Below are positions 1-6,565 of a stretch of 34,901 nt of DNA, piece after piece. This stretch comes from Paraburkholderia sp. (GTDB taxonomy: Bacteria > Pseudomonadota > Gammaproteobacteria > Burkholderiales > Burkholderiaceae), in contig NZ_JAMXLH010000075.1 in NCBI RefSeq assembly GCF_024281035.1, positions 1 to 34,901 of the forward strand, read 5' to 3'. The position numbers and the translations under genes are program-made. The notes under the pieces are model-generated. The model was not told the DNA's origin, ran no database searches, and was given only the letters and a program-made list of their open reading frames with translations. The stretch's first letter is position 1. Each line of letters begins with the position of its first letter.

Positions 1-60
1 GTCTCGTCGTTGGTCTCGTCGTTGGTCTCGTCGTTGGTCTCGTCGTTGGTCTCGTCGTTG
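1..60. repeat. 12-bp tandem repeat, five perfect copies, in frame within priA
   Basis: Five identical head-to-tail copies of GTCTCGTCGTTG fill positions 1-60 and probably continue outside. On the priA strand each copy is AACGACGAGACC, coding Asn-Asp-Glu-Thr. A unit divisible by three keeps the gene in frame whatever the copy number. Confidence 0.97.
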
Positions 61-650
61 GACTCTGCGGCGCCGGGCGCCGAGCCGAACTCGACGCGCT
101 CATATTCGACCCAGCCCGCCTCACGCCAGCTTTCCAGGGTGGGAACCGCTTTCGGGTGAAGCGCTCGGGCGTCGGCGAGGTCGAGCGCGCCTGTTTCCGC
201 GAGCGCCTGGGCGAGCCTGCGCAGCGCCTGCGCGCGCGCGGGCAGGGCTTCGGGCAGCGCCGCGCGCCCCGCGGGCAGCAGACGGTAGCGCTCCTCGGGC
301 GCGAGCAGGCGGTCCCAGCGCGACGGATCGCGCAGCGCCTGCGGCAGCGCGGGCAGCGCCACTTCGCCCAAACCACGCTGATAGTACTCGGCGGCAAAGG
401 CGGCGAGCGAAAGCCACTGCGGGTTGAGCGGCGGGCACGCCGCACATACGGCGCTCACGTCGCGGAGCTTGTCGGCCGGAACGTCGCTGTTAGCGCTCAC
501 TTCGCAAACGAGACCGACGACGTCGCGCCGGCCAAACGGCACGCGCACGAGCATGCCGGGCGTCGGGGCAGGCGCGCTGGCCGGGTAGCGGTAGTCGTAA
601 AGCGCAGATAGCGGATGATCGAGCGCCACGCGCACGAACCCGGCCGTCAA
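1..650 (-). CDS. priA: Primosomal replication restart helicase PriA, N-terminal part (truncated by window edge)
   Basis: PriA is the superfamily 2 DNA helicase that recognises stalled forks and reloads the replisome. Only about 216 N-terminal codons are visible; the helicase lobes lie beyond position 1. Reading starts at a TTG at 650-648, preceded by AGGAGAAA at good spacing. The protein opens FVRVALDHPLSALYDYRY, followed by GMLVRVPFGRR, as in the 3'-end DNA-binding domain of PriA. A winged-helix-like segment ending in LESWREAGWVEYERV follows. From about residue 198 the frame enters perfect NDET tetrapeptide repeats that continue to the window edge. This places the repeat in the linker between the winged-helix domain and the first helicase lobe. 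Identity is confident; the TTG start is chosen from the ribosome binding site and N-terminal match. Confidence 0.88.
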   Translation of the reverse strand, partial: MTAGFVRVALDHPLSALYDYRYPASAPAPTPGMLVRVPFGRRDVVGLVCEVSANSDVPADKLRDVSAVCAACPPLNPQWLSLAAFAAEYYQRGLGEVALPALPQALRDPSRWDRLLAPEERYRLLPAGRAALPEALPARAQALRRLAQALAETGALDLADARALHPKAVPTLESWREAGWVEYERVEFGSAPGAAESNDETNDETNDETNDETNDE

Positions 651-1107
651 GGGTTTCTCCTGGTTCGCGTCTGTGCGCCAGCACACCCATCGTCCGACTT
701 AAAGTAAAACTTTATATTCCGCGCTAAGTTTTGGATTCCGCAGAACAAACGTGGCCCTGTCCTCGTGCCTGTGGATAACTTTGTTAAGAACTTTCTGGCG
801 GGCAGCTTCAAGCGCCGTTGCATGGCCATCCTGTGGGACAGCGCACAAAACGCCACGGAGCGCCGAAAGCCTTGTCTGTCAAGGGTCCGATTCATCGTTC
901 GCGAACCACGATGTGCTGCCGCGGCAATTTTTCCCTCTTGCGCGGCGCAACGAGGAAAGTGTGAATAAGTCAAGTCTTGACATTACCGGAAGGGCCTGTG
1001 GATGGGCGCTCCTGCGCACCCGCTCCACAGGCCCAGTGAATCCGGCCTGGCGCACTGCAACAAAACTGCCGTCAAACCCGATGTCGAATCCGGCGTCGAA
1101 TCCGTCC
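651..1107. other. priA-hemE intergenic region with DnaA-box-like sites
   Basis: No convincing gene in these 457 nt. An AT-rich patch (about 697-750) is followed by TGTGGATAA at 770-778, the complement of the perfect DnaA box TTATCCACA. TGTGAATAA at 960-968 corresponds to TTATTCACA, and TGTGGATGG at 997-1005 is a 7/9 match. A long hairpin occupies 992-1034. The priA promoter should lie in the AT-rich patch. Whether the boxes mean replication control is open (see findings). Confidence 0.5.
992..1034. terminator. Long inverted repeat downstream of hemE
   Basis: GGGCCTGTGGA (992-1002) pairs perfectly with TCCACAGGCCC (1024-1034). The 21-nt loop can itself pair in part (GGGCGC with GCGCACCC). It lies about 75 nt past the hemE stop and may end that transcript, but no U-tract follows on either strand. 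Confidence 0.35.
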
Positions 1108-2196
1108 TCAAGCGCTAGCGAGAATCGACCGGCTATGGCTATGGACTTCGTCGACCAGTTCCGCGACGCTTTCAGGCGGCGTGAACTGCGAGATGCCGTG
1201 GCCCAGGTTGAATACGTGCCCCGGATGCGCACCGAAATTGTCGAGCACCGCACGCGCTTCGGCACGAATCGCCGCGGGCGAAGCGAACAGCACGTTCGGA
1301 TCCAGATTGCCCTGCAACGCCACACGGTCGCCCACGCGCTCGCGTGCACGCCCGATGTTCACCGTCCAGTCGAGGCCGACCGCATCCACGCCCGTCGAAG
1401 CGATCTCGTCGAGCCAGAGGCCGCCGCCCTTCGTGAACGTGATGACCGGCACGCGCCGGCCGTCGTGCTCGCGCTTGAGCCCCGCGACGACCTGCTCGAT
1501 GTAACGCAGCGAGAAACGCTGATAGGCGCCGTCCGCCAGCACGCCGCCCCAGGTATCGAAAATCATGACGGCTTGCGCGCCCGCTTCGATCTGCGCGTTC
1601 AGATACGCGGCGACGGTCTTCGCGTTGACGTCGAGAATGCGCTCCATCAGATCCGGGCGCGCGTACAGCATCGACTTCACCGTGCGGAAGTCGTCCGAGC
1701 CGCCACCTTCGACCATGTAGCACGCGAGCGTCCACGGGCTGCCCGAAAAGCCGATCAGCGGCACGCGCTGACGGCCCTGCGCGTCCGTGAGCGCACGGCG
1801 GATTTCAGTGACGGCGTCGGTGACGTAGCCCAGCGTCTCGCCGATATCCGGCACGGCGAGCTTCGCGACGTCGGCTTCGGTGCGCACCGGATGGGCGAAC
1901 TTCGGGCCCTCGCCCGCCTGGAACGAGAGGCCGAGGCCCATCGCATCGGGAATCGTGAGGATGTCCGAGAACAGGATGGCGGCGTCGAGCGGATAGCGGT
2001 CGATCGGCTGCAGCGTCACTTCGGTTGCGTAATCCGGGTTTTTCGCGAGGCCGAGGAAGCTGCCCGCACGGGTGCGCGTGGCGTTGTATTCCGGCAGATA
2101 ACGGCCTGCCTGGCGCATCAGCCAGATCGGCGTGTATTCGGTGGGCTGACGCAGCAGCGCGCGCAAAAATGTATCGTTCAGAAGTGTATTAGCCAC
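1108..2196 (-). CDS. hemE: Uroporphyrinogen decarboxylase HemE
   Basis: HemE decarboxylates the four acetate side chains of uroporphyrinogen III to give coproporphyrinogen III, a cytosolic step of haem synthesis that needs no cofactor. The 362-aa product has the usual family length. It shows both family signatures: PIWLMRQAGRYLPEY near residues 23-37, with the substrate-binding arginines, and GFSGSPWTLACYMVEG near 149-164. The catalytic aspartate is Asp78 in FSDI. The start is GTG at 2196; its N-terminus MANTLLNDTFLRALL fits Burkholderiaceae HemE, although no strong ribosome binding site is seen. The gene is divergent from the pheC-like gene, and a possible -10 (TAAAAT on the minus strand, 2250-2245) lies about 50 nt upstream. 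Confidence 0.97.
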   Translation of the reverse strand: MANTLLNDTFLRALLRQPTEYTPIWLMRQAGRYLPEYNATRTRAGSFLGLAKNPDYATEVTLQPIDRYPLDAAILFSDILTIPDAMGLGLSFQAGEGPKFAHPVRTEADVAKLAVPDIGETLGYVTDAVTEIRRALTDAQGRQRVPLIGFSGSPWTLACYMVEGGGSDDFRTVKSMLYARPDLMERILDVNAKTVAAYLNAQIEAGAQAVMIFDTWGGVLADGAYQRFSLRYIEQVVAGLKREHDGRRVPVITFTKGGGLWLDEIASTGVDAVGLDWTVNIGRARERVGDRVALQGNLDPNVLFASPAAIRAEARAVLDNFGAHPGHVFNLGHGISQFTPPESVAELVDEVHSHSRSILASA

Positions 2197-2323
2197 GAGC
2201 GGATGCGCCGAAAAGCGCTTCAGAGTTTTCAGGATCAGTGGGGCATTTTACCGGATGCGCGTGCCGCTCCACCGGCGTTCATGAATGGCATAACGACGCT
2301 TCTACCAACGGATAAACCGCGGC

Positions 2324-2352
2324 TTAACTGTCTTCCGGAGGCGGGCTATCAT
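2324..2352 (+). promoter_or_regulatory. Candidate sigma-70 promoter for the pheC-like gene
   Basis: TTAACT (2324-2329), a 17-nt spacer and TATCAT (2347-2352, 5/6 match to TATAAT) lie about 55 nt before the start codon. Predicted by eye from spacing and consensus only. Confidence 0.4.
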
Positions 2353-2406
2353 CAACCGCCTTTCGGAATGCGTATATCGAAGCATCTGCAATCGGGGGAA
2401 GACACC

Positions 2407-3222
2407 ATGAAGAAAGCGGCCATCTGTCGCGTCATCGCACTCGCCGCCGTACATGCCATCGCCGTGACTGCCGCCGTGCTCGCGCTCGCACAACCCGCGT
2501 TCGCGCAGAGCGCCGCCGCACCGTCGCGGCTCGATGAAGTGATCGCGCGCGGCACGCTGCGCGCCTGCACGACCGGCGACTACAAACCCTATTCGTTCTA
2601 TCGCCCCGACGGCACGTTCGAAGGCATCGATATCGACATGACCGGGTCGCTCGCGAAATCGCTCGGCGTGAAGGCGGAATTCGTGAAGACGACGTGGTCG
2701 AATCTGATGACCGACTTCCTCGCGAAATGCGACGTGGCCGTGGGCGGCGTATCGACGTTGCTCGAACGCCAGAAGCGCGCGTTCTTCACCGACGCATATC
2801 AGGTGGACGGCAAGACGCCGATCGTACGTTGCGCCGATGTCGGCAGATTTCAGACCGTTGCGCAGATCGACCAGCCTTCGACGCGCGTGATCGTGAATCC
2901 GGGCGGCACGAACGAACGTTTTGCACGGCAGTTTTTTCCGCACGCGAATCTCACCGTGTACCCGGACAACGTGACGATCTTCAGACAGATCCTCGAAGGC
3001 AAGGCGGACGTGATGGTCACCGATGCGTCAGAGACGCTGCTTCAGCAAAAGCTGAATCCGGGCCTGTGCTCCGTGCATCCGGACACGCCGTTTCAGTACG
3101 GCGAAAAGGCGTGGATGGTGCCGCGCGGCGACGTCGTATTCCAGCAATATGTCGATCAGTGGCTGCATCTGCTCAAGGCGAGCGGCGAATACCAGGCGAT
3201 TTCGGATAAGTGGCTTAAGTGA
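2407..3222 (+). CDS. pheC: Periplasmic cyclohexadienyl dehydratase (PheC-like), solute-binding-protein fold
   Basis: The likely role is conversion of prephenate to phenylpyruvate (and arogenate to phenylalanine) in the periplasm. The 271-aa product starts at an ATG preceded by GGGGGAAG. It has a signal peptide: MKKAAICRVI, a hydrophobic core, and cleavage probably after PAFA (residue 33). The mature part is a family 3 solute-binding fold. Several stretches match what I recall of Pseudomonas aeruginosa PheC rather than ordinary amino-acid receptors: TTGDYKPYSF, DGKTPI, NPGGTNERFAR (164-174), YPDNVTIFRQILEGKADVM and TDASE, whose Glu209 aligns with the glutamate described as catalytic. The C-terminus YVDQWLHLLKASG also matches. 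No transporter permease or ATPase gene is adjacent, which supports an enzyme over a receptor. The alternative is an orphan amino-acid-binding protein. Confidence 0.8.
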   Translation: MKKAAICRVIALAAVHAIAVTAAVLALAQPAFAQSAAAPSRLDEVIARGTLRACTTGDYKPYSFYRPDGTFEGIDIDMTGSLAKSLGVKAEFVKTTWSNLMTDFLAKCDVAVGGVSTLLERQKRAFFTDAYQVDGKTPIVRCADVGRFQTVAQIDQPSTRVIVNPGGTNERFARQFFPHANLTVYPDNVTIFRQILEGKADVMVTDASETLLQQKLNPGLCSVHPDTPFQYGEKAWMVPRGDVVFQQYVDQWLHLLKASGEYQAISDKWLK

Positions 3223-3237
3223 GCCGGCGCACAAAAT

Positions 3238-3266
3238 CGCGCGGCGTTCATTACAGGCGCCGCGCG
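3238..3266 (+). terminator. GC-rich hairpin just after pheC
   Basis: CGCGCGGCG (3238-3246) pairs perfectly with CGCCGCGCG (3258-3266) around an 11-nt loop, starting 16 nt after the pheC stop. There is no U-tract, so it may be a weak terminator or a transcript-stabilising stem. Its 3' half shares the 15-mer TACAGGCGCCGCGCG with the hairpin after livK. Confidence 0.5.
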
Positions 3267-3689
3267 CACTCATTCAGGCAAGGAATGAAACCGGTTGAAA
3301 CTGCGCATGGCCGAATAGAACGCACACGGCATGTATTCTTTAACCGACGAATAGCCTGCAATATCGGCACTGTGGGCGTTCACGCATGCGCCCGGCATTA
3401 CCCGGTTCGATCGCTCATCAGACTAATTTCCCGGCAATAAATGCACCGATAACCGCAGCGATAAAAATATCGGTAAAAATGACTTTTCAGATGGCTTCGC
3501 GAAAGCAAAAAATCCCGCAAAGCCTTATCTGGCGGGCGTTACAACCTGAAACACTTTGTTACCGCGAACGTTCATTAATTCGACCACAATGCCCTCAACG
3601 GTTTCAACACGGATGTGGTCCGGTGTCGGTATGAGCGGACATGAACCACCAGCCGGTCGGCATGATGCCGAAGCCCTTTGAAGGGGGCA

Positions 3690-3808
3690 TCCTTGTTGGA
3701 GCCGTAACCGGCGTGTTCTGCACGATCTAACGTCGGCTCCTCGTTTGGTCTCCTCGCGCTAACCCCGTAGCGTGTGGTTTTTAGCGGGCTCCAGGCCCGC
3801 TTTTTTTT
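3690..3808 (+). ncRNA. Candidate small structured RNA ending at an intrinsic terminator
   Basis: Three nested or serial stems precede a strong terminator. GGAGCCG (3698-3704) pairs with CGGCTCC (3734-3740). CGCGCTA (3755-3761) pairs with TAGCGTG (3768-3774) using one G-U pair. AGCGGGC (3783-3789) pairs with GCCCGCT (3795-3801). No plus-strand gene that clearly needs this terminator is nearby. Either a small RNA or the 29-codon frame at 3641-3730 could be the transcript. No promoter was identified. Confidence 0.25.
3783..3808 (+). terminator. Rho-independent terminator (plus strand)
   Basis: A perfect 7-bp GC-rich stem (AGCGGGC / GCCCGCT) with a 5-nt loop is followed immediately by eight T residues (3801-3808). 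This is a textbook intrinsic terminator for plus-strand transcription. Confidence 0.9.
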
Positions 3809-3926
3809 CGCCTGTACGTTTCAGGTTTTGGCGATATTCCGGAATGTTTCAGGATTTCCGATCCGATTCCTTCCCATCTGCTTCGTAATTTCGCCTTCCT
3901 TCGTTTTCCAAAACATCCTTTCAAAC

Positions 3927-3960
3927 AGCCCGCGAAGCATTCGCACGTCGCACGCGGGCT
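3927..3960 (-). terminator. Candidate terminator of the acyl-CoA synthetase gene
   Basis: AGCCCGCG (3927-3934) pairs with CGCGGGCT (3953-3960), and an alternative inner stem GCGAA / TTCGC overlaps it. It lies about 8 nt past the stop codon. On the minus strand it is followed by a moderately T-rich stretch (GTTTGAAAGGATGTTTTGG). Confidence 0.5.
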
Positions 3961-3967
3961 GCCGTAA

Positions 3968-5719
3968 TCACGCTGTCTTCTGCGCTTCGATCTTCAGTTC
4001 GTCGATCATGCGTGCCCGCATCACGAACTTTTGCACCTTGCCCGTGACGGTCATTGGCAGCTCGTCGACAAAGCGGATGTACTTCGGAATCTTGTAGTGC
4101 GCAATCTGCCCCTGGCAGAACGCCTGAATCTCTTCCGCGCTCGACTGCTCGCCCGGGCGCAGCACGATCCACGCGCACACCTCTTCGCCGTATTTCGGAT
4201 CGGGTACGCCGAACACCTGCACGCTCTGCACCTTCGGATGCCGGAACAGGAATTCCTCGATTTCGCGCGGGTAGATGTTTTCGCCGCCGCGAATCAGCAT
4301 GTCCTTGAGGCGGCCGACGATATTGCAGTAGCCGTCGGCGTCGATCGTCGCGAGATCGCCGGTGTGCATCCAGCCGTCCACGACCGCTTCCGCCGTTTTC
4401 GCCTCGTCGCCCCAGTAGCCGAGCATCACCGAGTAGCCCTTCGTGCACAGTTCGCCGGTTGCGCCGACCGGCACGACGTCGCCGCGTTCATCGACGATCT
4501 TCACCTCCAGATGCGGCTGAATACGCCCGACCGTGGTCGTGCGCTTGTCGAGCGGATCGATGGTCGAACTCTGGAACGATACGGGGCTCGTCTCCGTCAT
4601 GCCGTACGCGATGGTGATTTCGGCGAGATGCATCTTCGAGACCACGCGCTTCATCGTCTCGATCGGACACGGCGAGCCCGCCATGATGCCGGTGCGCAGG
4701 CGCGAGAGATCGAAGCGCGCGAAGTCGGGATGATCGAGTTCGGCGATGAACATCGTCGGCACGCCGTGCAGCGCGGTGCAACCCTCATCCGCGACCGCTT
4801 CGAGTGTCGCGCGCGGGTCGAACGCCTCGCCCGGAAACACCATGGCCGCGCCCACCGACACGCACGCGAGCACCGCGAGCACCATGCCGAAGCAGTGATA
4901 TAGCGGCACGGGGATGCAAAGCGAGTCCGCTTCGGTCAGCTTCATCGCCATCGCGATGAAGCGCCCGTTATTGACGACGTTGCGGTGCGTGAGCGTCGCG
5001 CCCTTCGGGTTGCCGGTCGTGCCGCTGGTGAACTGAATGTTGATTGGGTCGCCTGCCTGAAGCGTCGCGTCGATCGCATCCAGTTCCGCCTTGCCCGTCT
5101 TGTCGATACGCGCGAGCCGCGCGCGGCCCGACTCGACCAGTTCGCTGAAATTCAGCATACCGGGCGTGTCCGTGTCGCACATGCGGATCACGGCGCGCAG
5201 ATCCGGCAGGCGCGCGGCATGCAGATCGCCTGGCGTGGCGCTCGCCAGTTCGGGCGCGAGCGTTTGCAGCATGTCGAGATATTGCGAGGTCTTGAAGCGC
5301 TCGGCCGCGACAATCGCCTTGCAGCCGACCTTGTTCAGCGCATATTCGAGTTCGGCGAGACGGTAGGCGGGATTGATGTTGACCAGCACGGCGCCGATGC
5401 GCGCCGTCGCGAACTGCGTGAGCAGCCACTCGACACGGTTCGGCGACCAGATGCCGACGCGGTCGCCCGGGCCGACCCCGAGCGCGAGAAAACCGGCGGC
5501 AACCACGTCGACTTCTGCGGCAAACTCGCGCCAGTTCCAGTCGATCCCCTGCTCGCGGAACACCACCGCCGCACGCTCCGGGAAGCGTTGTGCGGTTTCC
5601 TGCAGGAATGCGCCGATGGTCGCTTCGCTCAGTGGCGTGTCGGCCGTGCCGCGCACGTAAGAAAGCCCGTCCTTCGGCACGATGAGCGCTTCGCGCGCGG
5701 CTGCTGCGTCGACTGCCAT
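3968..5719 (-). CDS. AMP-binding acyl-CoA synthetase (ANL superfamily)
   Basis: This cytosolic enzyme activates a carboxylic acid through an acyl-adenylate to its CoA thioester. The 583-aa product has the full set of ANL motifs: phosphate-binding TSGTTGNPKG (231-240), YGMTETSP (372-379), HTGD with Asp455, hinge Arg470 in VGRLKD, and catalytic Lys561 in TGKVQK. The sequence around GGENIYPREIEEFL is typical of the medium- or long-chain fatty acyl-CoA synthetase branch rather than acetyl-CoA synthetase; the true substrate cannot be read off. A GGGAGG ribosome binding site precedes the ATG at 5719. The gene stands alone between the ATP synthase terminator and its own probable terminator, so it is likely monocistronic. 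Confidence 0.92.
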   Translation of the reverse strand: MAVDAAAAREALIVPKDGLSYVRGTADTPLSEATIGAFLQETAQRFPERAAVVFREQGIDWNWREFAAEVDVVAAGFLALGVGPGDRVGIWSPNRVEWLLTQFATARIGAVLVNINPAYRLAELEYALNKVGCKAIVAAERFKTSQYLDMLQTLAPELASATPGDLHAARLPDLRAVIRMCDTDTPGMLNFSELVESGRARLARIDKTGKAELDAIDATLQAGDPINIQFTSGTTGNPKGATLTHRNVVNNGRFIAMAMKLTEADSLCIPVPLYHCFGMVLAVLACVSVGAAMVFPGEAFDPRATLEAVADEGCTALHGVPTMFIAELDHPDFARFDLSRLRTGIMAGSPCPIETMKRVVSKMHLAEITIAYGMTETSPVSFQSSTIDPLDKRTTTVGRIQPHLEVKIVDERGDVVPVGATGELCTKGYSVMLGYWGDEAKTAEAVVDGWMHTGDLATIDADGYCNIVGRLKDMLIRGGENIYPREIEEFLFRHPKVQSVQVFGVPDPKYGEEVCAWIVLRPGEQSSAEEIQAFCQGQIAHYKIPKYIRFVDELPMTVTGKVQKFVMRARMIDELKIEAQKTA

Positions 5720-5986
5720 GGTGACTGCCTCCCTCGGGCGTCCTTCTCCCGATTGAACAGGGTTGAAAAATCATTTTGCCACCGTCGAAAAGCGCGGCAG
5801 CATCAAGTTTTACCCGTGGTGCATGGGCTGCGGTTGCGCGCTGAATCGGCGCCCGCTCGAGACACAAAGACTCGATTTCGCATCACGCTTCCGTTAACGT
5901 CAAGTGGTTTGCGCGATTTTTTTGGGGATCGTCGGCCGGCGAGGCATCGCGCCGAGAATGAGTAAAAGACGGAGAAAAACGGAGGC

Positions 5987-6015
5987 AAAAAAAATGGGCT
6001 CCCTGAGGAGCCCAT
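5987..6015 (-). terminator. Rho-independent terminator of the atp operon
   Basis: A perfect 9-bp stem (ATGGGCTCC, 5994-6002, with GGAGCCCAT, 6007-6015) has a 4-nt loop. On the minus strand it is followed by a run of eight U residues (complement of 5987-5994). It lies about 45 nt past the atpC stop, exactly where the ATP synthase operon should end. Confidence 0.93.
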
Positions 6016-6060
6016 TTCCCTTCGCGTACCGCGGCGCGCGAGCGCCGCATACGCACCAGA

Positions 6061-6486
6061 TCAATGCTGGTTCATCTTGCGCAGGCGCTGGATCGCAGCG
6101 AGTTGCGCGACCGCGTAGGCGAGTTCCGCCTGCGCCGTTGCGTACTCGATGTTCGAACCGGCGTTCTGCAGCGCCTCTTCGGCGCGCTTGCGCGCTTCGG
6201 CGGCCTTCGCTTCGTCGAGGTCCTTGCCGCGAATCGCGGTGTCGGCGAGCACCGTCACGGCGCCCGGCTGTACTTCGAGAATGCCGCCAGCCACGAACAC
6301 GAACTCTTCATCGCCGTCTTCGCCGACGATGCGCACGGCACCCGGACGAATCCGCGTGATGAGCGGCGTGTGACCCGGCAGGATGCCCAGCTCGCCCGCC
6401 TCGCCCGGAAGCGCGACGAACTTCGCCTGGCCCGCGAAGATGCTCTCTTCGGCGCTGACGACGTCTACCTTGATGGTTGCTGCCAT
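6061..6486 (-). CDS. atpC: F1Fo ATP synthase epsilon subunit AtpC
   Basis: The epsilon subunit is part of the F1 central stalk; it couples rotation to catalysis and can inhibit ATP hydrolysis. The 141-aa product has the N-terminal beta-sandwich (VDVVSAEESIFAGQAKFVALPGEAGELGILPGHTPL region) and the C-terminal two-helix hairpin that ends RLRKMNQH. It is the last gene of the operon, 79 nt after atpD, with AGGAG upstream of the ATG and the operon terminator just beyond. Confidence 0.97.
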   Translation of the reverse strand: MAATIKVDVVSAEESIFAGQAKFVALPGEAGELGILPGHTPLITRIRPGAVRIVGEDGDEEFVFVAGGILEVQPGAVTVLADTAIRGKDLDEAKAAEARKRAEEALQNAGSNIEYATAQAELAYAVAQLAAIQRLRKMNQH

Positions 6487-6565
6487 TTGTGTCGACTCCT
6501 GTGTCGTTGCGGCGGCACGGCGCTTCGAAACGAAGCGCCGCGCCTCTTTGCCAGCGACTCAACCT

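Larger units (their letters stand above)
3267..3967. other. AT-richer gap with broken small reading frames between two convergent genes
   Basis: About 700 nt without a confident gene. Positions 3421-3480 are only about 38% GC, far below the flanks. Minus-strand fragments read like protein but lack intact starts. One ends VETVEGIVVELMNVRGNK...VVTPAR and stop. Another (3483 down to 3418) reads VIFTDIFIAAVIGAFIAGKLV and stop, directly after an in-frame TGA. On the plus strand a 29-codon frame (3641-3730, MNHQPVGMMPKPF then a hydrophobic tail) precedes a strong terminator. I recognise none of these; relics of acquired DNA are possible. Confidence 0.4.

Noticed and set aside
647..973. 108-codon minus-strand frame overlapping the priA start
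   Set aside because: Overlaps the priA beginning in another frame, has no recognisable motif, and covers the DnaA-box region; more likely chance.
751..3222. 823-codon open frame on the plus strand running through hemE into pheC
   Set aside because: The first two thirds are antisense to hemE, a well-supported gene; high-GC codon bias keeps the opposite frame open. Only the part from 2407, with signal peptide and ribosome binding site, is real.
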